Assembly (NCBI GenBank): GCA_036873135.1
Contig: JAPTYO010000017.1
Location: 6,262,001-6,326,000, forward strand
Reading direction: 5' to 3'
From: Clarkia xantiana subsp. parviflora
Taxonomy: Eukaryota; Streptophyta; Magnoliopsida; Myrtales; Onagraceae
Length of the DNA stretch: 64,000 bases
This document shows, piece after piece, positions 9,788-20,357 of the stretch (positions within the stretch are counted from its first letter, which is position 1; every line of letters begins with the position of its first letter). The notes beneath the pieces are model-generated. The model saw only the letters and a list, made by a program, of their open reading frames with translations. It had not been told where the DNA came from and ran no database searches. Made by a program: the position numbers and the translations under genes.

Positions 9788-12217
9788 TCAACCAGAGCCT
9801 GCTGGAGAGTCCTCACGGTCCTGACCCTCTGAGGAAGAACCACCAACAAAGCTCGAAGAAGTGGAAAGAGAGCCTGAACTATCAACATCCACGGGTATAG
9901 CATCCACCTGTGCAGGGGCAGGCTCATCAGCAACGGCAGCTTGACCCCTAAGAACGGCCATATAACCAGTAGCATATGGTCCAAAATCACCCAGATCATG
10001 GACGGGAAACTGGGGATCAATACGGAAGATGTGATCAACAAGGTACTCGCCAAACTGGTTCATCTCCTGGTTCAGCCGAACGCTGTAATCAGCAGTAAAG
10101 GCAGAGGAAGCTTTGTACTCAGATACTGCAACAGCTCTCTCCTCCGCCCGGCACCTCGCCTCAAGCTTCCTCAACTCCTCAGCATGGAGTGACGACACAA
10201 CATCAGCCTCACGGCGCAAACTACCTGAGGTAGTCTCAAGTAGAGCTACCTGGTCCCTAAGCTTCTGCATCTGCAAGTCAGACAGGCGAGCCTTCTCAGC
10301 AGCAGTGGCAAGCTCGGCCTTCAAGGATACCTGGTTATCCTCAAGAGCCTTCTTCTCATCCGACAGCTCAAGCGCAAGAGACGACATATTCACCATGTCG
10401 GACATACCCTGAAAATTAAACAAGGGGTAAGTAACTTGAAAAGCAATCACATGAAAGTAAAAAGGGAAGAGAGACACCACTCACAGGGACATAGCGGGAT
10501 AACACCCCCTGAATGAAGCGCCGAGTCTCTTTAGGGGACTTAGGCTGAGGAGCACGATCACCAGGAGTGATGGCACCGCGAAGCACACGAATGCCAACCT
10601 CCGGGGTGCGCAAGGAGGAACCGTTGTCAAAGTGGAACTCCTTCAACCCAGCAAAAGGAGTCCACTCAGCTCCAACGATATCCTCGTCGGTAAGGCGCGT
10701 AAAATCCTTTCGACTCAAAGCCGAAGGCCCACCTATACAAATAAAGCTAGGTAAAGAAAAATACAAGCATAGAAGCATCAATGACATAAAGAAAAACGAA
10801 CCTGACGACCGTTCCCTCGGCTGGGGGGCAGGAGATGGAGAACCAGTGACCACCCCACCATCACCAGCAGGCCGCTTCCCTTTATCAGCTCGGGAAGGCG
10901 CCTCTTCGACCACTATCTCTTTGTCGCGAGACAGGGTCGGGGGACAAACACTAGGGGGAGGAGGATCTGCAGCCTTCTTCTTCTTGACAGCCGAGGCCCC
11001 GGCCTCAGAGTCGGACCTCCGCGACTTGGACTTAGAAGGTCCAGAGCCCTTTCCCACAGAGACGACTCTCTCGGTCACCAAAGGAGAGTGCCCTAACAAT
11101 ACAAGGAAAACAATGTAAGAAAAAACACAAGTATACCATAAGAGAAGAAAGAAAAAAAGTATACCAGAGGCCCCAGCAGTCTTCCCAGGCATAGGGGACT
11201 TCTTCGGAGTAGAGCCAGAGGGAGCCCTCCTCTTGCTCGGATCAACCGGTGCTGCCTGCACGTTATACGTTTTCCCGTGAAACCAACCTACAAGGGAAAA
11301 ACAGAAAATAAATATAGATGAGAAGACTAAGTAACATACCGAATCCCCGGAGTGAGGAGTCAAACTAATCCCTGCCTCATAGAGATCTGTCTCGGTCACC
11401 AAGGACACAGGGCAGTAAGACTGGGTCTTGTGGCTCTCATGGATGGTCTTCATAGTCTCTAAGTCCACAGAAGAGAACTCCCCAAAGGCAGGCCAGCCGT
11501 CTGATCGGTCCTCATTCAGAACCGGCCAGGTAACATATCGATCCGTGATAAAGAAATAATGTTTGGCCCAGTGGCTCGTCGAGTTATTGCTCCGGACCAC
11601 GAAATGAAGAGAAGTATTCCACTCAACCCCGCTCAACCCGAAATCAGCAAATCGGGAATCTTTGAGGGACGGATAGCGAGTCACAAAACTCGCGAAGCCT
11701 ACCTTCTTCTGATACTGAAATCGGAAGAAGCACCGGAACAAGACCAATGAATACTTCCAGGAGTACCAGTGACATAACACCCGGAAGCCCACCCATACAC
11801 GGATAGCACTGGGGGCAAGGTTCACAAGGGAGATCCTAAAGAATCTACCCAATTCTACAAGCTCATCGCAATAAGGCAGTCGCAATCCAAACCGAATCTG
11901 GGAAGGATAAACAACAACCTTCCCCCTGGGGGGCTCTGTCACTGTCTGGCGAGTGTTTCCCAAGAAGGAAGGAAGGGATATAAAGGCTTATCTAAGGGAC
12001 AAATGTCACCTAAGGTAACATGCTCGTTATAGTCGAACCTAGTTAGGTAGTACTCCGACAAAGCAGCAAGACCTAAATCAAAGGCAGTGAGAAATTCCAA
12101 GCTCGAATCAGGCTCTGACCTACACCCTGGCTCAGTATACGACTCAGAATCCGACACCGAACTAATGGCAGGAAAGAAAGCAATGCGACGAATAGAAAGA
12201 AAGAGAAACTTACTCAT
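9788..12217 (-). CDS. Antisense five-exon gene of element A (Transposase_28-like)
   Basis: Minus-strand gene inside element A. Proposed exons: 12217-11340, 11287-11165, 11092-10802, 10732-10485, 10408-9788; all introns are GT-AG and short (52, 72, 69 and 76 nt). The ATG at 12217 (MSKF) is preferred because element F has MRK at the matching place. The exon sum is 2,161 nt, one more than a multiple of three, matching one frameshift seen near 11950; product about 719 residues. Exon 1 has the plant 'putative gypsy-type transposon' signature (VTEPPRGKVVVYPSQIRFG, then LPYCDELVELGRF). Middle exons are basic and Ser/Pro-rich, like a nuclear linker; exon 5 is a long coiled coil (ALELSDEKKALEDNQ onward) with an acidic Ser-rich tail. 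Extra antisense genes of this sort are known in Tat-lineage elements; their function is unknown. Confidence 0.8.
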
Positions 12218-13664
12218 CCTTCGAAGGATGTAGCGCCTCTGCCGAGTTTGTGTACGGGGACACCACCACGTGTATAATACCTGTCACGGCATGACAGGTG
12301 TCAAGATAAGAAGATTTCCGGAAAAACCGGGCATACCCCGGTACCCGACAAACAACAACCAAAGACTCAAAGGCACCCAATGAAGGCAATGAACACATAC
12401 TAGGGACACCACAACGGCAAAATCGGGCAATTTTGCTCGAACCAAAAACCAATTCCCGAGCAAAATTACGATTATGCCCCTCAATGGAAATCAACATGCA
12501 AATGGTGCCACGACGTCAAATTCAAGCGGGAATAGTTTAAACAAGCAAAAACTATCTCCGGACAAACGACTATCTACGACAATCACGTACTCAATCAAGC
12601 ATCGGCAATCGAAGATTGGCAATTCAAGTATCGACATTTTATACGGTAACGAAAAGGAAAAGATTGGACCTTTGGAAAACCCGACCCGATTTGATAAACG
12701 GGTCCGAAATTCAAGTTTCGAGGCCGCCGGAAATCTGGTCCCGCCGTCGCCGTAGCTGGGCTCGGCCGCCTGACCCTCGCCACGTCCCGATGCCGGCCGG
12801 TCGGAGCCACCCACGTCCCGCCTCGCCGTCGCCTACCCCAGCCGGTCCGAGCTCCGTCCTTCGTCCAGCCACCGCCCAGCTGGAGTCGCGCCGTCGACCT
12901 CTGCCGGCCCACCCCTCGCCTTCGCCCCGTGCCGCTGGTCTCCCCTTGCCCGAGCTGCTGGCCGGAATTCCACCTCCTCCACCGGAATTTCTGGCCGGCC
13001 CCCTCCCTTGGTGTGCAAGATTTTCTCCAAATTTTCCCTTGCTCTCCAAGTGTGAGGAAAAAAGGGAAAGATGACAATGGTGGCTAAGTGAGGTAATTTC
13101 TTTACTCCTCTATATATTTGAAAAGGTGTAGGGTTTTTTAAAGTGACATAATCACAACCCTCCATTTTAAGTTAGAAGAGATCTAAGGGTTAAAGGGAAA
13201 ACTATCATCTTTACCTCCCTTAGACTATGGTTAGGCATATTTCCACCCAAGTTAACATCCTATAGGCATATTTTTTAAGTGTCCTATACTTAGAAAAATT
13301 TTGGACCAAAATTAAAAATTTTCTCCACTTAGGCTTACCCCGGCATGAAATTGAAACATGGACTCGTTTAGCTGTATTCATGTTGCATCCCCACACGAGC
13401 GTATATTTTCCGAGTATGAGCTCGTGACGGTATAAGATTTATTATTCCCATCTCAGACGGACACGTGCTTGGACACGTGTCCGCGCTATTCTGACGTTTG
13501 GAATTCCTCTATCTTATAAGACAGGGGGCAGAGTCAGAGACACACAGCCATGGGTAAGTAAGGATTCTGACAAAAGGTAAAATCCCGGCTTCAAATTGCG
13601 CGTGTCATACCATCCTAAAATAGAGTCAATCAAGGGTCAGGCCATTGGTTGACTCGGGGGCATG
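12218..13664 (-). promoter_or_regulatory. Probable promoter and leader of the antisense gene
   Basis: Upstream (to the right) of the antisense gene lies a GC-rich block (12700-13020) like a plant 5' leader, and before it a minus-strand TATA-like box AAATATATAGAG (13108-13119). Open frames in the GC-rich block on both strands look like composition effects and are not called as genes. The remaining 13120-13640 shows no gene. The layout suggests the antisense gene is transcribed from its own promoter inside the element. Confidence 0.5.
13649..13664 (+). other. Purine-rich tract before the 3' LTR of A
   Basis: GACTCGGGGGCATG directly precedes the 3' LTR. It is the expected site for plus-strand priming, and B has the same sequence before 45464. 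Confidence 0.65.
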
Positions 13665-14439
13665 TGATGGATATACGCCCAATTTGAACCCGTTGACTTC
13701 CAAATCGTTTTATTTTGATCACCCCGTTAATGATTATAAATCGAAACTTCGACCCAAACACCCCGCCGAAACACCAACGGTCCGGATGAGGCGAAAATAC
13801 TCGTCCGGACCTCGACGAACTCACCTAGGTGAGGTCGGGTGGCCACACCCGACCTCCCCTAGGGGAGATCGGGTCAGCCAACCCGATCTCCCCTAGGGGA
13901 GATAGGGTTGGCGAACCCTATCTCCCCTAGGGAAGGGTTGGGTGGCCACACCCAACCCCTACCCTTGGGGGTCGGATTTTCTCCCCACCCCCAAGGGCCA
14001 CGGTACCATTTTCCGACTCCCACACTCAGATTATTTCCGCCGACCTCTCTGTGCTTTAAGGTTTTAATTATGTGATCAAGGACTAATTAATTGTGTTTAA
14101 AGGTTAACGATGTCATTAAGCCATCTTAATGACACCGTTGCCTATAAATACAACCTTTCCACCATTCATTTGATCATCTTGGCTAATTGTGCAATTTAGC
14201 TCTGACATCTCTCTAGCTTTATCTCTCTAGAAAGAAACGTACTGACTTAAGCATCGGAGAGGGTACATCAAGCACCACCCCCCCCCCCCCCCCTCAAGGG
14301 CACGTGGAGAAGAGAAGGAGAAGGGCAGAAGGATACGGATCAGAACGATCGAACTCAGGAAGCACAGGATCCTCTAGTTCACCAGTGAGGAGTAGGATTT
14401 AGGCCGGCGACCCGTTGACCTGAAACCTATAACCTAACA
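13665..14439 (+). repeat. 3' LTR of element A
   Basis: 775 bp, same start and end as the 5' LTR, followed by target duplication GTGCG at 14440-14444. TATA at 14142-14150. The poly-C stretch near 14277 differs in length and flank from the 5' copy; the stretch around GTGCTTGGTATTGCCCC seen near 5014 is missing here. Confidence 0.92.
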
Positions 14440-14568
14440 GTGCGCATACCATATATTTAACTAGGGCTCTGCCCCCAACATCCAGCTAGCTTGACATAGT
14501 CAAGACAACAATCTAATAAATATAAGAGACAAAAAGTAAACAATTCAATTCAGCACTCTAATTAAACC
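14440..14568 (-). mobile_element. Copia element E, remainder of leader
   Basis: Resumes the copia leader after the element A insertion: GTGCGCATACCATATATTTAAC matches D near 31218. The match to D fades at about 14568, after CTCTAATTAAACCA, so element E lost its primer site and 5' LTR. Confidence 0.7.
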
Positions 14569-14596
14569 AGTACAAATTTGTCCACCAATCCTGGTT

Positions 14597-15010
14597 GTAC
14601 TCGTGATTTAGGGACTGTATCGGTATGTAACAAGGTTGTACTGTATAAGTTTAGGTTTGCCTGTATCCGTATGTAACAAGGTTTTGTAGGGTACGACACG
14701 AACCTTTTGTTAATTAACCGTAATATATTAAATTTTTACAACTTTTTTTTATCTGTTTGATGAGTATTTACAAGCTCAATAATCCAGCCGAGAATTCCAA
14801 ACTTTGTAGGGTACAAATTGCAACCTTGTAGGAATCCAAAGTTTGGATTCTTCGGGTTGAATTATATATTGAGCTTGTAAATAATCATCAAACAGATAAA
14901 AAAAAGTAGTAAACATTTAATATATTACGATTAATTAACAAAAAGTTCATGTCGTACTCTACAAAACCTTGTTACATACCGATACAGGCAAACCTAAACT
15001 TATATAAGAT
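14597..15010. repeat. Large inverted duplication
   Basis: Two arms (about 14640-14805 and 14835-15010) are imperfect reverse complements. Shared blocks include CAAACAGATAAAAAAA with its complement, and TGTAACAAGGTTTTGTAGGG with its complement. A third copy of the arm lies at 16455-16625 beside the host gene, and that is probably the source. The arms show scattered differences, so the event is not very recent. Confidence 0.8.
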
Positions 15011-15418
15011 GAGTACAACCTCGTGATCTTTCTACAAAGTTTATGTCATACCCTATAAAATTGTTTATGTACAAATTTAGGTTTGCCTATACAGTACAAT
15101 GTTGTCCACCAATTCAGCCCTTTAATTAAACCGGTACAAATTGTCCACCAATGGTGGACAACATTGTTTATGTACAAATTTAGGTTTAAAATTTTGAACA
15201 CTAATGAGTACAACCTCGTGATCTCTCTAGTTTCGCTCACCAATGCTTAAGCTTCCGCGCCTATTTGAGTTTCAAATGTGTAAAGAGTCTCGAGGAAGTT
15301 CGGATTCCTCAACTCATTGTTGTTTGAACCAACCGGTAAAATGAGTTATGTTTTTACAAGCGAATCAAGTTCGAATCCAATTGAAAACTCCACTTAAGAG
15401 AGGGCTTGCTTTAAGAAA
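15011..15418. other. Scrambled short duplications
   Basis: No gene. Pieces of 14550-14660 recur here out of order, such as TTGTCCACCAAT (about 14580, 15100 and 15140) and GAGTACAACCTCGTGATC (about 15010 and 15205). This looks like filler DNA from break repair. Confidence 0.6.
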
Positions 15419-16444
15419 GGGTTAAGAACCTATGAAAGGTCTGAACTATCACCCATGTTAACGGGAGAAGTCTGAAATTTAAAAAGTTAATAACCGAGGT
15501 CTGAAATTTCAATTTTGTTGATTTGAGGTTTTTCGTCCATTTTTAGGGTTAAATTTAACAGAATTGTGTGAAATGAAATTTTTTTCCCCTTTAATATTTT
15601 GTTTTATTTAATATCTTATTTAAGGAAATGTGAAATGACAATTTTACCCCTAAAGTCAAAATAAAGCCACCCAACTCCGGCCACCGCCACCCGATTCCGG
15701 CCACCACCTCCCGACTCCGGCCACCACCACCTCGACTTCGACGACCACCATCTCGGCTCCGGCGAATCGACTCCGGCCCCGATCAGAGCCAAAAAGCTCC
15801 GATCGGGGCCAAAAAGCTCCGATCGGGGCCAAAAAAGCTCAGATCGGAGCAAAAAAAGCTCCGATCGGAGCCACAGAGCTCCGATCTGGAGCTCTGTGGC
15901 CCCGCCCGGAGCCACAGAGCTCCGGCCAGGGCCACAGAGCTCCGATCGGAGCTTTTTTGGCTCCGATCGGAGCTCAATCGGGGCCGGTGGCTCCGATCGG
16001 AGCCCAATCGGGGCCGGTGGCTCCGATCGGAGCCCAATCGGGGTCGGTGGCTCCGATTTTGGCCCAAGCGGAGCCTTGGTGGTGGTCCCCGGAGTACGTT
16101 GGTGGTCGCCGGAGTACGGTGGTGGTCGCCGGAGTACGGTGGTGGTCGCCGGAGTACGATTGGTGGTCGCCGGAGTACCGTGGTGGCTTCAAGGGCATTT
16201 TCGTCTTTTCACTCCAAGCATGTGAGGGGCACACTTGATAGAAGGGCATTTTTGGAAATTTATTTTATTTCCGGTCACATGCCAAGCATGTGACCAACTT
16301 CCGTTAGTTTTAACGGAAAAAACTAACGGAGACCGCTGTTATCAACAAAACTGAAATTTCAGACCTCTGTTATTAACATTTTAAATTTCAGACCTCTCCC
16401 GTTAACATGGGTGATAGTTCAGACCTTTTATAGATTCTTTACCC
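15419..16444. mobile_element. Mutator-like non-autonomous element (MULE type)
   Basis: 1,026 bp with terminal inverted repeats of about 110-130 bp (GGGTTAAGAACCTATGAAAG at the left; the right end is its near complement) and a 9-bp target duplication TTTAAGAAA at 15410-15418 and 16445-16453. Long inverted ends plus a 9-bp duplication are typical of Mutator-like elements. No transposase is present. The interior (15660-16195) is GC-rich: repeated GATCGGAGC palindromes, about four 30-bp units starting CTCCGATCGGAGC, and about five units of TGGTGGTCGCCGGAGTAC. Open frames there are by-products of the repeats. Confidence 0.88.
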
Positions 16445-16453
16445 TTTAAGAAA

Positions 16454-16640
16454 AGAAGTTTGGATTCCTCGGGCTGAATTATTAAGCTTGTAAAAACTCA
16501 TCAAACAGATAAAAAAAGTAGTAAAAATTTAATATATTACAGTTAATTAACAAAAGGTTCATGTCGTACCCTACAAAACCTTGTTACATACCGATACAGG
16601 CAAACCTAAATTTATATAAGACGGTACACATTTAATGTCA
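16454..16640. repeat. Third copy of the inverted-duplication arm
   Basis: Matches the arm at 14835-15010, including CATCAAACAGATAAAAAAAG and ACATACCGATACAGGCAAAC. It lies next to the 3' side of the WAT1-related gene, so it is probably the original locus sequence. Confidence 0.7.
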
Positions 16641-16756
16641 ACAACAACAACAACTAACAACACTATTAATACGTACTCCTCACAATATTCATTCTTTTCT
16701 TTTGGCCAACCTTACAATGTTCATTCATATATAATTGTGTTACCATGCATCCACCA

Positions 16757-18658
16757 TCATCTCCTAATGTTGTCTTCTCCATCAACATTTCCGTTACTGA
16801 CCGCGGTGACAACAGGGTTGCTAATGGCGACTTCAACATCGGAAGGTGGCTGATTCTCATCAGTGAGCATCTTCTTGATTGATTCATTCTGCTTTCCCCA
16901 TAGGTAGGAATAAAGTCCGGCGATGATGAGAAACATACCGATCACCCTGAAACCAAATTCATAAAAAGAAGAAAGAGTTTTTAAGGTAGACGAAATGGGT
17001 AAATAAATTAGTTGATGAAATTAATAAAGATGATATATAATTAACATACGTTCCAAGCTTGATTGGCTCGCCAAGGATTAAAGCTTCTAGGACGGCTACG
17101 AAAATGAGTGTTAACGGGGTGAACATGGGGGGATAGGTTGGACCCCGATTATTTACCGCATAAGATATAAGGGAAAAAGTTGCAGCGGTGGCCAATGCTC
17201 CCTGTACAAATAATGAATTAGTACGTAATTGTTGGGATAGTAATAATGAAATTTAATTAATTGGATGGGAATTTACCGAGTATACGATGGTGAGAAGCGG
17301 TAGATTGAAGCCGAGCTTCCATGCAGATTTGGTTGTATTCATGCAGACCCCAATTACTAGGGACTGAAGAGTGCCGGTGAGGCAAGTTAACATGGTCACC
17401 CAATATTTCAACGGAAACATCTTGATCAACTTAGCCTGATGATGATATCATATAACAAGTATAATTATTAATTATTTCATCGGATATCATATATATTCTT
17501 CTGGGGTAGTTAACATAATTAACTACCTGAACAATGAACCAGAGAGCATAGGAAAGACAACAAGCGGATAAGAGGATGGAGCCTCTGGGTAAGTTTTTGA
17601 TGCCGTGAGCGACACCTACTTTGGAGTGGTGATCAGTGGGTGTGGCAATGTGGCGGATATAGAATTCCTTGCCATGGTATAGGCTTGTCGTCAATGCGCC
17701 TCCAACACATAGACACGACCCTATCACTTTTAAACGACCCGCCCATCTCTCCAAACCCAAACTCTCCATTCTATTATATTTAATTCATTACTTAGTAACC
17801 TAGTTTAATTATTATATTAATTTTTTAATATAATATAGTAAATGCATACCCCACGATCACTGAGATTACGAAAGTGACGATTGGAATCAAATTAAGGAAA
17901 TTGATAGCATAAGTCGCTGTCGTGTACACAAGTCCATAGTAGTACAGACCCATTGCTCCAGTGATACTACATATACAACACAACACACGATATCATGTAT
18001 TATTTACAACAATCAATTGGTTGGTTCATATATTAAAATTTGCTAGACAGCTTTAATTACCCCAACAACCCGTTTATAAAGAGCCACGCCCAAATCTTGA
18101 GAGTGAGCTTATTTTGTTTCTTTTGTTCCCTGCGCATGCATGCCTCGATCAATAAACACATTCTCATGATTCAACAACCCAGCTTCAGATATCAATCCTC
18201 ATATCTCAAATAGCGTTCCGTTAAGATCTTTTGATAAATATTTTTATATTTAACGTTTTTCTTTAAGGTTCACCAATTCCAAGTTTTAAAAAAAATTCAC
18301 AAAACTAATTGCACCAAATCAAAATCACAAGACACAATTTGGAACAGTAAAAGCGGAGTAGGTGATCTAAATCCAAACAACCCTGCCGGAAAAAAAGGTT
18401 ACATTGAATAAAATTTGAATTGCGAAAAGATAGACATTCGAATTTAAATAACCTTTCGAGGAATAGAGCCAAGGGCGCAACGCAAACCATAGCAACGACG
18501 TGACGATAAGTGAGTAGCGCAAACACAAAGGTGCCGTTATTGAGAATAACACGTGAAAGAATCATCATCCCAGTCGCAAACAATTGTACCAACACCATGC
18601 TCATCGCCACCTTCGATGAATCGTAACATTTCCGTAGAGACGATCCAGGACCGGACAT
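16757..18658 (-). CDS. WAT1-related protein (plant EamA-type transporter)
   Basis: The only clear host gene. Exons on the minus strand: 18658-18453, 18129-18061, 17966-17850, 17770-17527, 17435-17277, 17201-17050, 16946-16757; all junctions are GT-AG and the frame stays open, giving about 378 residues, usual for the family. The ATG at 18658 (MSGPGSS) follows an in-frame TTG at 18676 that is not used. Family marks: VLVQLFATGMMILSRVILNN and TYRHVVAMVCVAPLALFLER (exon 1), ITGAMGLYYYGLVYTTATYA (exon 3), NRGPTYPPMFTPLTLIFVAV and LEALILGEPIKLGT (exon 6), then GLYSYLWGKQNE. Ten hydrophobic membrane segments are expected, with two EamA domains. WAT1-type proteins export small metabolites or auxin-related compounds across the vacuolar or plasma membrane; the substrate cannot be told from sequence. 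Confidence 0.93.
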
Positions 18659-18670
18659 AGTTTCTCCTCC

Positions 18671-19014
18671 TACCAATGCAACACAAACACCTTATCAATA
18701 CACAACAATTAATGGAACATATATATATACCAGATATATAGGGTAGTATTGTTGAGATTCAGTGACCATATCTAAACGAAAAGCAACAGAAAGAAACTAA
18801 TTATCAAGAATAAAGGAGAAACCATTTAAAACAAAAAACCCTACAAATCCTAGAAACAAAAAATATGCGTATAAGGAGAAAAGTAAAGATTATATATACC
18901 TCAATGCTATGCTGTTGGTCTCTATTCGATATCGGTCGATCGATAACCGGCCAAGTGAAGAGAGTGTTTGGAATTGGATCAACTCTGTTTAATTAAGCTT
19001 GAAGATTATATATA
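18671..19014 (-). promoter_or_regulatory. Promoter and 5'UTR intron of the WAT1-related gene
   Basis: A TATA box (TATATATAA on the minus strand, 19006-19014) lies about 350 bp before the start codon. A donor GAG|GTATATAT near 18900 and an acceptor TTGGTAG near 18671 suggest one intron of about 230 nt in the 5' leader. The exact transcription start is inferred. Confidence 0.55.
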
Positions 19015-19020
19015 GCTAGC

Positions 19021-20357
19021 TAGAGAGACGTTCAAGGAATTAAGACCAGCCGCGTATGAGTCAGTGCAAATTCCCAGAATTGTTAGAGCAAAGATGAGTA
19101 GTAGAAATTAAAATTGAATAGAGTCGTGTACAAATGGTAAACATATTGTAACCCCCTTGTCCCCCAAAATTATATATACAGTAATAACTCTTATTAGATG
19201 TCAGTTTTTTTCTTTTTGACATACATTTAATTCACATCTCTTAAAGGAAGGAGGAGTCAAATTACCCTTCTTCCATATATGCATCCATGGAATGGAAAAT
19301 TTATTAACATGTTTCCTTTTGAGAGGAGAGGGGGTCCAAGGCGTTTCCTTATCTATTTACTGTCTTTTTTCACTTTATTGATGAGCTAAATGCCAAAACT
19401 AAAAATCTTCAACTCATTTTATTCAATTTTAAAACTCCATCAATTTTATTTTGTAAGATTTTATTATTTCCAGAAATTTAAAACTCCATCAATTTTAAAT
19501 AATACGTAAAGTTAAAACACACGTAAACAATATTTTCTCTGCAATCGTATTACTTAAATATATTCTTTAAATATATTCTATTATTAAATTTTTTTTCAAC
19601 AACCACTAATAAGATATAAGTATTAATTATAAAATGAATTAATTTATAATTAAATTTTTTTACGTAAACATAATGCATTCCTTAAGGTTTAAGGAATATG
19701 TTACGTATAAACAGGTGGGTTCCACTTTTAAGAAATGTTATGTAAAACCATAGTAGCACGTTTTTAATATATTTTACATGAAAAATATGCTAAACCCACA
19801 TTTAATTAATACTATGTAATACTACTGTTCTGGCGATAGAATAAGGTAAACCATGAATTGACTAATAAGATCGTTACACGTTAAAAATTAATATCTATAA
19901 AACTAAACAATTAAAATAATTAATCATACAATTAACTAACCAATAAAACTCTTTAAAATTATTGCAATTTTTCATATTTCAAAACATAAATGATTCAATA
20001 TGTATTATAGTCATAATAATAAAATATAATATCATTCATAGTCTTAAATATATACATTTCTAAACAATTAAAATATATAATATTTATATTCCATAACTTA
20101 AATTATTCGTATTTCATCACATAAATAATAATACACAAAATATACTATACTTTAAAGGATAGTTCTTCAAACCAGAACACTACTAAACTAGTTACAGCCA
20201 CTCTCTAAACAATAACCTGACGAATAAACTCTCTCTTATGAATGTTTTCTCAAACGAACTACTTATAATTATTGTTCTTCCAACTGTAGAAGTTTATTCT
20301 ATAAGTGCTTTTGCACTACATGTTGGTAGGTGTTTAATCAGTAATATGATTTATACA
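19021..20357. other. AT-rich intergenic DNA
   Basis: No gene or clear terminal repeats seen. Possibly small decayed elements. Confidence 0.5.

Larger units (their letters stand above)
4387..14439 (+). mobile_element. Ty3/gypsy Tat-like element A, complete copy
   Basis: A 10,053-bp element bounded by LTRs (4387-5180 and 13665-14439) that start TGATGG and end CTAACA, with target duplication GTGCG at 4382-4386 and 14440-14444. The uninterrupted target is seen in element D near 31217 (CCTAGTGCGCATTCC). Order inside: primer-binding site, gag, protease, second gag-like segment, minisatellite, antisense five-exon gene, purine tract. No reverse transcriptase, RNase H or integrase is present, so movement would need enzymes from another element. 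The antisense gene and TGGCGCC primer site fit the plant Tat lineage. The two LTRs look very similar by eye, suggesting a fairly recent insertion. Confidence 0.92.

Noticed and set aside
12162..12213. A 52-nt intron right after the antisense-gene ATG (GTAAGT to ATTAG)
   Set aside because: Splice-like ends exist in A and F, but A reads through in frame and the F sequence aligns without an intron; an unspliced start is simpler. It stays possible.
12595..13077. GC-rich open frames on both strands
   Set aside because: They overlap on opposite strands, lack recognisable domains and are explained by GC-rich composition of a leader region.
15616..16293. Several overlapping open frames in the Mutator-like element
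   Set aside because: They consist of translated short tandem repeats in several frames and both strands; no domain.
18659..18676. Upstream in-frame start for the WAT1-related gene
   Set aside because: The codon at 18676 is TTG and lies at a likely splice acceptor (TTGGTAG); the ATG at 18658 is preferred.
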